Assembly (NCBI GenBank): GCA_026392415.1
Contig: JAPLCC010000047.1
Location: forward strand, 150,464 to 214,463
Source: Propionibacteriales bacterium
GTDB taxonomy: Bacteria > Actinomycetota > Actinomycetes > Propionibacteriales > Nocardioidaceae
Reading direction: 5' to 3'
Length of the DNA stretch: 64,000 bases
This document shows positions 51,949-60,577 of this stretch, in pieces; the stretch's first letter is position 1; the number at the start of each line of letters is the position of its first letter. The position numbers were made by a program, and so were the translations under genes. The notes beneath the pieces were generated by a model, which did no database searches, was not told where the DNA came from, and saw only the letters and a program-made list of their open reading frames with translations.

Positions 51949-52791
51949 GTGAAGTTCCGTTCCGTCGAGGGTGAACAGAGGTACGACGCGCTGCTGCGCG
52001 TTGCTCCGCGCACGGTCGTCGGACTGGACTTCGACGGCACGCTGTCGCCGATCGTGGACGACCCTGCGCAGGCCCACATCCATCCCGATGCCCGCGACGT
52101 CCTGGTCGAGCTGGCCGAGGAGGTCGCCGCGATCGCGGTGATCACCGGTCGCCCCGCACGCCAGGCGCTCGATCTCGGCGGGCTCGAGGAAGTCGGGGAC
52201 GCCCTGCAGGAGGCCGGCAAGGAGTTGTTCGTCTTCGGCCAGTACGGCAACGAGCGGTGGAGCTCGGGCCGCCGCCGGATCCTCGGCGCGCGTCCACCGC
52301 GCGGCCTGGCGACCTTCGAGCGTGACCTTCCCCGAGCCCTTCGCACGGCGGGTGCGGCCGACGCCTTCGTCGAGGACAAGGGTCTGGCGGTCGCGGTGCA
52401 CACCCGTCGCCTGGCCGATCCGGACGGAGCCTTCGACCGACTGCTGCCGCCACTGCGGGAGCTGGCCCGGGCCCACGGGCTCGTCCTGGAACCCGGCCGT
52501 TCGGTGATCGAGGTCCGTTCGCCCGGCTCGCACAAGGGGTTGGTGGTGCAGCGACTGGCTGCGGTCCTCGACGCCGAGGGCTTCCTCTTCGCTGGTGACG
52601 ACCTCGGCGACGTCGAGGCGTTCGAGGCGCTCGACGACCTCGAGAAGCAGGGCCTGGCCGCCCTGCGGGTCTGCTCGGCCTCGCACGAGGAGAGCGCCCT
52701 GATCGGCATGTCGGACGTGGTGGTGCGCGGCCCTGCCGGCGTACTCGACCTTCTCCAGACGTTTGCCCGGGACGCTCGCTCCCGTCGCTGA
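51949..52791 (+). CDS. otsB: Trehalose-phosphatase
   Basis: 280 aa HAD-family phosphatase. The catalytic motif LDFDGTLSP (Asp27, Asp29) and late GDDLGDVEAFEAL motif IV are intact. Removes phosphate from trehalose-6-phosphate made by OtsA. GTG at 51949 preceded by ATGGAGGC, a strong ribosome-binding site. Confidence 0.92.
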   Translation: MKFRSVEGEQRYDALLRVAPRTVVGLDFDGTLSPIVDDPAQAHIHPDARDVLVELAEEVAAIAVITGRPARQALDLGGLEEVGDALQEAGKELFVFGQYGNERWSSGRRRILGARPPRGLATFERDLPRALRTAGAADAFVEDKGLAVAVHTRRLADPDGAFDRLLPPLRELARAHGLVLEPGRSVIEVRSPGSHKGLVVQRLAAVLDAEGFLFAGDDLGDVEAFEALDDLEKQGLAALRVCSASHEESALIGMSDVVVRGPAGVLDLLQTFARDARSRR

Positions 52792-52870
52792 ATCTCGCAT
52801 TTCGGACAACCGTCTCGCCATTCGGAATCTCGATTCGTTCGGGCGCTCAGGTCACCCCTACGCTGTACCT

Positions 52871-53013
52871 GCTCATCCAGAGGGACTGAGGGAACGGCCC
52901 TGAGAAGTCCCGGCAACCGCCGCGAATCCCCGTACGCACCAGAGAAGTTGGTGCCTACGTCGCGGAAACGGTGCCAAATCCGACCGTCGCGAGAGTCGCG
53001 CGGGCAGATGAGA
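52871..53013 (+). ncRNA. SAM-I riboswitch upstream of thrC
   Basis: Has the S-box core: AGAGGGACTGAGGGAACGGC, then CCTGAGAAGTCCCGGCAACC (kink-turn/binding region), and GGTGCCAAATCC near 52971. P1 can close as CTCATC (52872-52877) with GATGAG (53007-53012). The 3' strand of P1 ends two bases before the AAGGAGG ribosome-binding site of thrC, which suggests control of translation initiation by S-adenosylmethionine. Confidence 0.88.
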
Positions 53014-53026
53014 AGGAGGATTTCCC

Positions 53027-54313
53027 ATGAGTGTTCTGACCGAGACGTCCGAGGCGAGCGAGCCGACGGCCAAGCGTGGACTCCGTGCTGGTGCGTTCGG
53101 CCACGCCACCAACCTCGCCTGTCGCGAGTGCGCCCACAAGGTCGAGCTCGGCCCGTTCTACGCCTGTCCGGAGTGCTTCGGCCCACTGGAGATCGCCTAC
53201 GACTTCCCCGCCATCACGCGCGAGGAGATCGAGGCCGGCCCGGCCAACATCTGGCGCTACAAGGCGCTGCTCCCGGTGCCGAGCGACATCGAGTCCAGCC
53301 CCAACACCGAGCCCGGCTTCACCCGGCTGATCAAGGCCGACAACCTGGGCCGCGAGCTCGGCATCACCAACTTGTGGGTCAAGGACGACTCCACCAACCC
53401 CACGAACTCCTTCAAGGACCGCGTCGTCGCGTGTGCCCTCAGTGCGGCCCGTGAGCTGGACGCGAAGGTCTTCGCGTGCCCCTCGACCGGCAACCTGGCC
53501 AACGCCGTCGCGGCGGCCGGTGCCCGCGCCGGTATCAAGACCGTCGTCTTCATCCCGAGCAACCTCGCGCAGCCCACGCAGGTGAACTCGGCGATCTTCA
53601 CCGAGAACCTCGTCGCGGTCGACGGCAACTACGACGACGTCAACAAGCTCGCCTCGGAGATCGCCGGCGAGGAGGAGGGCTGGGCGTTCGTCAACGTCAA
53701 CGTCCGTCCGTACTCCGCCGAGGGCTCCAAGACCCTGGGCTACGAGATCGCCGAGCAGCTCGGTTGGCGCCTGCCCGACCAGATCGTCATCCCGGTCGCC
53801 TCCGGCTCCCAGCTGACGAAGGTCGACAAGTCCCTCCAGGAGCTGATCAAGCTCGGCCTCGTCGAGGACAAGCCCTACCGGATCTTCGGCGCGCAGGCCG
53901 AGGGCTGTGGCCCGGTCGCGACCGCGTTCAAGGCGGGCGTCGACGCGATCCGTCCGGTCAAGCCGGACACGATCGCCAAGAGCCTGGCCATCGGCAACCC
54001 GGCCGACGGCATCTACGTCCTCGACATCACCCGCCGCACCGGTGGAGCCGTCGAGGAGGTCACCGACGACGAGATCCGCGCGGGCATCGTGCTTCTCGCC
54101 CGCACCGAGGGGATCTTCACCGAGACTGCTGGTGGCACCACGGTCGCGGTGACGAAGAAGCTGGTCGAGACCGGCCAGCTCGATCCGAACCTCGAGACGG
54201 TCGTCATCAACACCGGCCACGGCCTGAAGACTCTGGATGCGATCTCCGGCCAGGTCGGCGCCGCCGCAACCATTGCTCCCACGTATGCCGCCTTCAAAGC
54301 GACTGGTCTCTAG
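53027..54313 (+). CDS. thrC: Threonine synthase (ThrC), SAM-riboswitch controlled
   Basis: 428 aa PLP enzyme converting O-phosphohomoserine to threonine. The PLP lysine is Lys130 in NPTNSFKDR. An N-terminal zinc-ribbon-like Cys set (C32, C35, C47, C50) is typical of this branch. ATG at 53027 with AAGGAGGATTTCCC. Unusual: a SAM-I riboswitch precedes it and a CysO-like sulfur carrier follows. Such regulation is expected for methionine rather than threonine genes, so either this enzyme limits flux at the homoserine branch point or it has a sulfur-related reaction. Confidence 0.88.
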   Translation: MSVLTETSEASEPTAKRGLRAGAFGHATNLACRECAHKVELGPFYACPECFGPLEIAYDFPAITREEIEAGPANIWRYKALLPVPSDIESSPNTEPGFTRLIKADNLGRELGITNLWVKDDSTNPTNSFKDRVVACALSAARELDAKVFACPSTGNLANAVAAAGARAGIKTVVFIPSNLAQPTQVNSAIFTENLVAVDGNYDDVNKLASEIAGEEEGWAFVNVNVRPYSAEGSKTLGYEIAEQLGWRLPDQIVIPVASGSQLTKVDKSLQELIKLGLVEDKPYRIFGAQAEGCGPVATAFKAGVDAIRPVKPDTIAKSLAIGNPADGIYVLDITRRTGGAVEEVTDDEIRAGIVLLARTEGIFTETAGGTTVAVTKKLVETGQLDPNLETVVINTGHGLKTLDAISGQVGAAATIAPTYAAFKATGL

Positions 54314-54350
54314 GTCTCGAGACGCTCGCTGAGCGACCTCCTCGACCTCC
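54312..54350 (-). repeat. REP-like repeat between thrC and cysO
   Basis: Inverted copy of the repeat: AGGTCTCGAGACGCTCGCTG then AGCGACCTCCTCGACCTCC. It occupies most of the 57-bp gap between the two genes. Confidence 0.7.
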
Positions 54351-54370
54351 GAAAAGCAAAGGAACCCCCC

Positions 54371-54652
54371 ATGGCAGTGAGCGTCCGGATCCCCACGATC
54401 CTTCGTACCTACACCGGCGGCGACTCCGAGGTGAGCGCCACCGGCGCCACCGTCGCGGAGATCCTGGATGACCTCGACGGCCGCTTCGCCGGCATCAAGG
54501 GCCGGATCGTGGACGAGGACGGCAAGCTGCGTCGCTTCGTCAACGTCTACGTCAACAACGACGACGTGCGTTTCGAGCAGGACCTCGCGACCCCGACGCC
54601 CGACGGCGCGGAGGTCTCCGTGATCCCCGCAGTCGCGGGTGGCTCGCGCTAA
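54371..54652 (+). CDS. cysO: CysO-like MoaD/ThiS-family sulfur carrier
   Basis: 93 aa ubiquitin-like sulfur carrier. The opening RIPTILRTYTGG, LRRFVNVYVNNDDVRF and end VIPAVAGG read closely like mycobacterial CysO, whose C-terminal diglycine becomes a thiocarboxylate that donates sulfur. Here the diglycine is followed by Ser-Arg, so the protein would need trimming before activation, or it works differently. AAAGGAA ribosome-binding site before the ATG. Same direction as thrC, behind one SAM riboswitch. Confidence 0.85.
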   Translation: MAVSVRIPTILRTYTGGDSEVSATGATVAEILDDLDGRFAGIKGRIVDEDGKLRRFVNVYVNNDDVRFEQDLATPTPDGAEVSVIPAVAGGSR

Positions 54653-55872
54653 CCAGCCTCCACGCGTCGTGCCTGCAGATGGGCGCGCTCGGCCTCGTTG
54701 CGACACAGGGCGATCGCGGCGTCGTAGGACGTGAGCGCCTCTGCGCGAAGCCCTGACCTGATCAGGAGCTCCGCTCGTACGGCGGGCAACCGGTGTCCCG
54801 GCAGCGCGACCCCCTCGAGGGCCTTGAGGCCAGCGGCCGGTCCGTCACGTTCGGCGACGGCGACAGCGCGGTTCAACCGGGTGACCGGAGTGGGCGCGAG
54901 GGTGAGCAGTTCGTCGTATCGCGCCACGATGCGGTCCCAGGCCGTGTCCGCTGCGGTGGCGGCGATCGAGTGCTCGGCGGCGACCAGCGCCTGGAGCAGG
55001 TACGGCGCCGGCGGGGCAGCCGTGAGCGGGGTCAGCAGTGCGACGGCCTCGTTGATCTCGTCGTGGCGCCATCGGGTCCGGTCCTGGTCGGGCAGCAGGA
55101 CCAGCTGGTCGGTGCGGACGCGCGCGTCACGTCGCGAGTGCTGGAACAGCATCAGGGCCAGCAGCGCGTCGAGCTCGGACCGGTCGACGTCGCCCGGCAG
55201 CACCGAGCGCAGCACGCGCACCAGGCGCACGGCCTCGCCGGCCGGGCCCGGGCGGAGTACGTCGGCCCCGGTGCCGGGCGCGTAACCAGCAGTGAAGGCG
55301 AGGTAGGCCACGTCGGCCACCACAGCCACCCGTGCGGCCAGCGCGGCAGGGGCCGGGATCGTGAACGACGCTCCGGCCAGCTTCTTGCGGGCCCGGGTCA
55401 GCCGAGCGGCCATCGTCGCGGTCGGGACGAGGAAGAGCCGAGCGATCTCCTCGGTCGGCATACCCATCACGAGGCGCAGGGTCAACGCTGCCGCGGCTTC
55501 GCGCGACAGCCGTGGATGCGCGCAGAGCAGTACCAGGCGCAGTCGTTCGTCGACGAGCACGTCGCCTCCGTCCGCCATCACCCGCTGGGCCTGTTCGCCC
55601 ACGCGGGCATCGACCTCGAGCAGGGGCAGCTTCGTCGCCCGGACGGACTCCGCGCGGAGTCGATCGAGAATCCGTCGTCGCGCGGTGGTCAACAACCAGG
55701 CCGGTGGATTGTCGGGAAGGCCGTCGGCGGGCCAGTGGCGGGCCGCGGCCTCGAAGGCATCCGCCAACCCGTCCTCGGCGAGGTCGAGGCGGCGGTAGCG
55801 CGCGACGAGCAGGGCCAGCAGGCGGCCCCACTCGTCGCGCAGCAGCCGATCGAGTGCTTGCTCGATGCTCAG
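54649..55872 (-). CDS. ECF42-family RNA polymerase sigma factor, CTG start proposed
   Basis: About 407 aa: sigma region 2 in the first ~75 residues (RLLALLVARYRRLDLAEDGL), sigma region 4 at about 115-175 (AAALTLRLVMGMPTEEIARL), and a long C-terminal helical repeat domain of the ECF42/DUF6596 type. No ATG, GTG or TTG start precedes region 2; the only TTG (55767) would delete it. A CTG at 55872 overlaps the YCII stop as CTGA and gives the full family length, so it is the proposed start. Confidence 0.75.
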   Translation of the reverse strand: MSIEQALDRLLRDEWGRLLALLVARYRRLDLAEDGLADAFEAAARHWPADGLPDNPPAWLLTTARRRILDRLRAESVRATKLPLLEVDARVGEQAQRVMADGGDVLVDERLRLVLLCAHPRLSREAAAALTLRLVMGMPTEEIARLFLVPTATMAARLTRARKKLAGASFTIPAPAALAARVAVVADVAYLAFTAGYAPGTGADVLRPGPAGEAVRLVRVLRSVLPGDVDRSELDALLALMLFQHSRRDARVRTDQLVLLPDQDRTRWRHDEINEAVALLTPLTAAPPAPYLLQALVAAEHSIAATAADTAWDRIVARYDELLTLAPTPVTRLNRAVAVAERDGPAAGLKALEGVALPGHRLPAVRAELLIRSGLRAEALTSYDAAIALCRNEAERAHLQARRVEAG

Positions 55873-56234
55873 CCGGCTTCCGAGTGGTCGACCGCCGGAC
55901 GGACCTGGACGGCGGTGTCGCCGTCGGCGAGCACGGCGCAGATGTCGAGCAGGTCGTCGAGGTCGTCGCTCTGGACGGAGTAGAACCCGCCGAGCTGCTC
56001 GACGGATTCGGCGAACGGGCCGTCGGTGACGGTGACGCTGCCGTCAGCGCCACGCCCGATGCTCTTCGTCTGGCGCGTGTGGGTCAGCTCGGCACCTGCG
56101 GTGATGGTGTGGCCGCGCTCGGCGAGCAGGCGCGAGAACTCCTCGTGCCGGCCGAACATCGCGACCTTGTCCTCGTCGGACGCCTTCTCCCAGAGGTTCT
56201 CGTCAGCGGTCAGCAGGACGACGTACTCGGTCAT
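55869..56234 (-). CDS. YCII/DGPF-domain protein, ECF42 partner
   Basis: 121 aa. Contains the DGPFAES motif of the DGPF/YCII-related family, usually encoded next to ECF42 sigma factors, as here. Translation of the sigma factor seems coupled to this gene through a CTGA overlap. Thought to act with the sigma factor in an unknown signalling role. Confidence 0.88.
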   Translation of the reverse strand: MTEYVVLLTADENLWEKASDEDKVAMFGRHEEFSRLLAERGHTITAGAELTHTRQTKSIGRGADGSVTVTDGPFAESVEQLGGFYSVQSDDLDDLLDICAVLADGDTAVQVRPAVDHSEAG

Positions 56235-56321
56235 GGTGGATCTCCTTGTGGGCGTGGGTGGAGTCTGTCACCGAGATGACGCGTCAGCACCCGGTCAATC
56301 GACAACGCCGTCGAAAAAGAA

Positions 56322-57911
56322 TCAGCCGAGAAGTTCGGTGGCCAGCCGTGCGCTGGCTGCGTAGTCGACCTTGCTCACGGGCGTGCGCGGCACCGAGTCC
56401 ACGAAGAAGATGGTCTTCGGCACCTTGTAGTTGGAGATCAGCGCACGACAGTGGTCGCGCAGGTCGTCCTCGGAGATCGTGGAGTCCGCGCGGCGCTGCA
56501 CCATCGCGGTGACCTGCTGTCCCCACCGTTCGTGCGGCGTGCCGACGACAACGGCGTCGAACACGTCGTCGTGCCGGAGCAGGACGGCCTCCACCTCCTC
56601 GGGGTGCACCTTCTCCCCACCGGTGTTGATGCACACCGAGCCGCGTCCCAGGACGGTGATCGAGCCGTCCTCCTCGCGGCGCGCGAAGTCACCGGGAATC
56701 GCCCAGCGCACGCCGTCGATCTCCTTGAACGTCGCAGCGGTCTTGACGGGGTCCTGGTAGTAGCCGAGCGGCACCGGGCCGGACCGGCCGAGCATCCCGT
56801 CGACGCCCGGCGGGCAGGGCTTGAGGTCCGGGTCGAACACCTGCACGTGGTCGTCGGCACTGAATCGGGGCGCGCCGGCCGCACCCTCGGTGCCGTCGTC
56901 GACGCGCGATGCCGTGGCGCCCGACTCCGAGGATCCGTAGGAGTCGAGGATGAAGCGTCCCGGGAGCGCCTCGCGGATCTCGGCCCGCACGCCCTCGGAG
57001 AGCGGCGCCGCACCGTTGGACACCGCGGCGAGACTCGAGAGGTCCCAGCGGTCCGGCTCGGCGAGGATCGCCTCCGCCACCGGACGGCCCATCGCGTCGC
57101 CGAGGAAGGTCATCGAGACGACCTTCGCCTTCTCGACCAGGTCGAGGATCTTCGCCGCGTCGAAGCTGGGTTCGGTGTAGAGCGCGATGGTCTGCCCGGC
57201 CACGTGGCCGTTGCCGAGGATCCACTGGCTGCCACCGTGCATCATCGGTCCGCAGGCGAGCAGCACCATCGGAGACTCGTTGGCCGCTGCTTCGACGCCG
57301 AGCTGCTCGATCGAGTCGAGCGGTGCGCCGTAGCGGGCGGCATTCAGCGCAGCGCGGAGCAGGTCCTCGTTGCGCCACACCACGCCCTTGGGATTCCCGG
57401 TCGTGCCGCCGGTGTAGAGCACGTAGTGATCATCGGCGGAGCGTCCGGTGATCCGGCGTTCCGGAGAGGCGGCGGCCAGGGCGGCCTCGTACTCCTCGCC
57501 GAGGACGACCATGTGGCGCAGGGTGGGGGTGTCCAGCCCGGCCACGGCGTCGACGTACTCCGGCGCGATGATCGCGGCGACACAGTCGGCGTTGTCGTAG
57601 AGGTACGCCAGCTCGTCGTGGAGGTACTTGAAGTTGATGTTGATCGGCACGGCACGCGCCTTGAGGCAGCCATAGAGCGCATCGACCCACTCGATCCGGT
57701 TGGTGGCGTGGACCGCCACGTGCTCGCCGGGCTGGACGCCGAGGCCCACCAGGTGGTTGGCCAGGCGGGTCGAGCGGTCGTCGACCTCGGCGAAGGTCCA
57801 GATGCGGTCCGCGGTGAAGATGGCCGCGCGATCGGGAACGGAGTCGGCCATCACCTCGATCACGTCGGCGAGGTTGAGGGGACGGACGGCGGTCTCTGTG
57901 GCGGGGGTCAC
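56322..57911 (-). CDS. fadD: AMP-dependent acyl-CoA synthetase (FadD type)
   Basis: 529 aa. AMP-binding loop YTGGTTGNPKG, SYGSSESGATAS and the C-terminal SKVDYAASARL lysine region are intact. Activates a carboxylic acid to its CoA ester. Overall similar to actinobacterial FadD enzymes tied to steroid side-chain or fatty acid use, which the KstR-like box upstream supports. GTG at 57911 lacks a clear ribosome-binding site and could be read from a very short leader. Substrate uncertain. Confidence 0.85.
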   Translation of the reverse strand: MTPATETAVRPLNLADVIEVMADSVPDRAAIFTADRIWTFAEVDDRSTRLANHLVGLGVQPGEHVAVHATNRIEWVDALYGCLKARAVPININFKYLHDELAYLYDNADCVAAIIAPEYVDAVAGLDTPTLRHMVVLGEEYEAALAAASPERRITGRSADDHYVLYTGGTTGNPKGVVWRNEDLLRAALNAARYGAPLDSIEQLGVEAAANESPMVLLACGPMMHGGSQWILGNGHVAGQTIALYTEPSFDAAKILDLVEKAKVVSMTFLGDAMGRPVAEAILAEPDRWDLSSLAAVSNGAAPLSEGVRAEIREALPGRFILDSYGSSESGATASRVDDGTEGAAGAPRFSADDHVQVFDPDLKPCPPGVDGMLGRSGPVPLGYYQDPVKTAATFKEIDGVRWAIPGDFARREEDGSITVLGRGSVCINTGGEKVHPEEVEAVLLRHDDVFDAVVVGTPHERWGQQVTAMVQRRADSTISEDDLRDHCRALISNYKVPKTIFFVDSVPRTPVSKVDYAASARLATELLG

Positions 57912-57930
57912 AAGGAGAAGAGTGCCAAAC

Positions 57931-57944
57931 TAGAACAAGTTCTC
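57931..57944. promoter_or_regulatory. Second KstR-like operator candidate
   Basis: TAGAACAAGTTCTC: fits TNNAACNNGTTNNA except the last base, with a nearly perfect TAGAAC/GTTCT(A) symmetry. It lies between the divergent fadD and osmC genes, 20 bp from the fadD start. Confidence 0.5.
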
Positions 57945-57971
57945 GCTAGCGGTTCGGGGGAGAATGAGTTC

Positions 57972-58436
57972 GTGACCGATCACCACTACGCACTCGACCT
58001 CGTCTGGCAGGGCAATCGCGGCACGGGGACCAGTGGCTATCGCGACTACGGACGCGACGTGTCCCTGCGTGCCGCCGGCAAGCCGGAGCTGGCGGGGTCG
58101 GCCGATCCGACGTTCCGCGGCGACGCCTCCCGCTGGAACCCGGAGGAACTGCTGCTCGCAGCGCTCGCACAGTGCCACCTGCTGTCCTACCTGCATTCGG
58201 CCGTGCTGCACGGCATCGTCGTGACTGCCTACGACGACAGCCCGGTCGGGGTGATGGAGCAGTCCGGCCAGGGTGGACACTTCACGTCGGTCACGCTGCG
58301 CCCGACGGTCACGATCGCCGATCCGGCCCATGCTGACCTGGCCCGGGAACTCCACGGCGAGGCCAGCCGCAACTGCTTCATCGCGGCATCGGTGAACTTC
58401 CCGGTCCTGCACGAACCGGAGATCAGGCTCGCTTGA
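57972..58436 (+). CDS. OsmC-family peroxiredoxin-like protein
   Basis: 154 aa OsmC/Ohr fold. The N-terminal-half cysteine Cys68 in LAALAQCHLLSYL and a second in EASRNCFIAASV are the expected redox pair. Reduces organic peroxides. GTG at 57972, preceded by GGGGGAG. Divergent from fadD across the KstR-like box. The 3' end overlaps the convergent lipoprotein gene by 14 bp. Confidence 0.88.
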   Translation: MTDHHYALDLVWQGNRGTGTSGYRDYGRDVSLRAAGKPELAGSADPTFRGDASRWNPEELLLAALAQCHLLSYLHSAVLHGIVVTAYDDSPVGVMEQSGQGGHFTSVTLRPTVTIADPAHADLARELHGEASRNCFIAASVNFPVLHEPEIRLA

Positions 58437-59088
58437 GGGTCTTGACCACCGTCGCCATCACGTCGTCCGACGCCGCGGCGCTGGCTGACGTCACCGTCAG
58501 CTGAGCGACGCCGCCGCCGGAAGCAACCATCAGTGCGGTGCCGTACTGGGTGCCGACACTGCTGGTGATGGCGTACCGAGCCCGTCGCCCGGTGCCGAGA
58601 GCCGTGTTCACGTCAGTGACATCGCTGACCTCTGCGACGGTCGAGAGTTGGCTGCGGACGTCGCCGGCCGTCGGAATGCTCGAGTAGCCGGGGAGGCGCG
58701 TCACGGACAGGTTGCCGGAGAGGCCGACGAGGAACGCGTCGGTGCTCTCCACCATCGCCTTGAACTGTTCCATCGTCATGCCCAGGCGCTGAGCCATCTC
58801 TTGGCCGCGTGGACTGTCGGCCGCGTACGAGAGGCCGCCCTCGCCGAGCCTGCTCCAACCCCGCGGTGCGGTGAAACGGACACCTGCCTCCCGGGCGATC
58901 ACCACGTTCGCCGGCTTCTTCTTCGCCTTGGCGCCCCTGTTCTTGGCCTTCCCGTCGCCGGCGGCGGGCCCGAGCGGGGAGGACGACGACTCGATCAGGA
59001 TCTTCTCGGAGTCGGGGATGGTCTCGGCGGCGCAGCCTCCGGCCAGCAGGGCGGTGGCGACCAGGAGGGGCGCGAGACGCTTCAACAT
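58423..59088 (-). CDS. Lipoprotein, unknown function
   Basis: 221 aa. Signal peptide with lipobox ALLAGGC (lipidated Cys19), a Lys/Ala-rich linker, then a domain with FTAPRGWSRLGEGG-type strands resembling small actinobacterial envelope lipoproteins of the LpqN/LppX type. The same kind of domain occurs in the lipoprotein at 44024-44611. Function unknown. Confidence 0.75.
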   Translation of the reverse strand: MLKRLAPLLVATALLAGGCAAETIPDSEKILIESSSSPLGPAAGDGKAKNRGAKAKKKPANVVIAREAGVRFTAPRGWSRLGEGGLSYAADSPRGQEMAQRLGMTMEQFKAMVESTDAFLVGLSGNLSVTRLPGYSSIPTAGDVRSQLSTVAEVSDVTDVNTALGTGRRARYAITSSVGTQYGTALMVASGGGVAQLTVTSASAAASDDVMATVVKTLKRA

Positions 59089-59179
59089 GGGCAGACAGTA
59101 AAGGAATTGGTGCAGATCGTCCGGCGATTGGCCACCATCGCGCCACGATCCGTTCAGGCGGGTCTGGTTCAACGAAGGC

Positions 59180-60034
59180 ATGACCACCCCACGGATGAGT
59201 CGCACCCGCACCACCCTCTTCGCTGCCGGCGCCGTCCTCGCGGGGGTCGGGGTGACCACCGGCGGCGGTCGTGAGCTGCTGCGCCGCCAGGCCGCCATCG
59301 CCCGGGCGCGGATCGGCAAACCACTCGGCGAGGACGCCCTTGCCGCCGACAAGACCTGGAAGAGCAAGGCGTACGACGGCGCGCCCCTGCACCTGCTGGT
59401 CCTCGGCGACTCGATCGCCGCCGGGCTCGGGGCCGAGCGTCCGAAGGACACCCTCGGGGCGCGGATCGCCCGCGGGCTGGCCACCTGCCTCCACCGGCCG
59501 GTGGCCCTGCACACCGCGGCCGTGGTCGGTTCGGAGAGCTCGGCGCTCGCCGGGCAGTTGGACGCGCTGGCGGCGGACTACCGCGCTGACGTCGCAGTCA
59601 TCGTGGTCGGCGGCAACGACGTCACGCACCGCGTTCCGGTGAGCGCCTCGGCGGCGTACCTCGAAGAAGCAATCGTGCGGCTGCGGGCGCAGGGGAGCGA
59701 GGTCGTGGTCGGCACCTGCCCGGACCTCGGCGCGTTGCGGCCGGTGCCGCAGCCGTTGCGGTCGCTCGGTTCGCGGATGTCGCGCCAGCTCGCTGCGGCC
59801 CAGGCGGAGGTCGCCGTACGCAACGGAGCGCATGCGGTGTCGCTCGCGCATGTCGTGGGTCCGTTCTTCATCACCAACCCCGACGAGATGTTCAGCCTCG
59901 ACCGGTTCCATCCGAGCGCGCTGGGCTACAAGCGGACCGCCAAGGCGCTGCTGCCGTCCGTGCTGCTCGCCCTCGGACATGCCGCGACCGTGCCGTTCGG
60001 CCACCATCGGCCGGTCGAGGTCTCGAGCGATTGA
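59180..60034 (+). CDS. SGNH/GDSL-family hydrolase
   Basis: 284 aa. N-terminal hydrophobic segment (about 12-27) that may be a signal or anchor, then an SGNH esterase core: LVLGDSIAAGLG (Ser78), VVGGNDVTHR, and the late LDRFHPSALGY with the catalytic Asp/His. Probable extracellular or membrane esterase. ATG at 59180, 91 bp from the divergent lipoprotein. Confidence 0.87.
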   Translation: MTTPRMSRTRTTLFAAGAVLAGVGVTTGGGRELLRRQAAIARARIGKPLGEDALAADKTWKSKAYDGAPLHLLVLGDSIAAGLGAERPKDTLGARIARGLATCLHRPVALHTAAVVGSESSALAGQLDALAADYRADVAVIVVGGNDVTHRVPVSASAAYLEEAIVRLRAQGSEVVVGTCPDLGALRPVPQPLRSLGSRMSRQLAAAQAEVAVRNGAHAVSLAHVVGPFFITNPDEMFSLDRFHPSALGYKRTAKALLPSVLLALGHAATVPFGHHRPVEVSSD

Positions 60035-60072
60035 CCCTCCAACCTTTTGCGGCCGGTGTGCGTTGATGGGGT

Positions 60073-60576
60073 GTGACCACCGACGAGGAATCGTTTCGCC
60101 TGTGGGCGGGGGACCGCCAGCTCGCCCTGCTGCGGACCGCAGTCCTGCTCACCGGCGACCGCCAGCGCGCGGAGGACCTGGTCCAGGAGGCGCTGACGAA
60201 GGTGGCGCTGCGGTGGCGGCGACTGCGCGACGACAACCCGGAGGCCTATGCGCGCCAGATCATCGTCCGCGACAACATCTCGGCCTGGCGCAAGCGGCGC
60301 CGTGAGACAGTCGTCGACCACCTTCCCCGGGTCGTCGTGCCCGATCACACAGCGGCCTCCGAGCGACGGTTGCTGCTGGACCAGGCACTGGCCGCCCTCA
60401 CCCCACGACAGCGCGCGGTGGTCGTGCTGCGTTTCTACGACGACCTGACCGAACGTGCCGCCGCTGATGTGCTCGGCGTCAGCGTCGGCACCGTGAAGAG
60501 CCAGACGCGCCTGGCCCTGAGCCGGCTGCGTGAAGCAGCGCCCGAGCTCGCCGAACTCCTTGGAGAGGAGAGCTGA
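60073..60576 (+). CDS. SigE-family RNA polymerase sigma factor
   Basis: 167 aa ECF sigma factor. Region 2 (ERAEDLVQEALTKVALRW-like, about 34-52) and region 4 (ALTPRQRAVVVLRFYDDLTE) are present. GTG at 60073. Followed immediately by a membrane protein, a typical arrangement of sigma factor and anti-sigma. Confidence 0.88.
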   Translation: MTTDEESFRLWAGDRQLALLRTAVLLTGDRQRAEDLVQEALTKVALRWRRLRDDNPEAYARQIIVRDNISAWRKRRRETVVDHLPRVVVPDHTAASERRLLLDQALAALTPRQRAVVVLRFYDDLTERAAADVLGVSVGTVKSQTRLALSRLREAAPELAELLGEES

Positions 60577-60577
60577 G

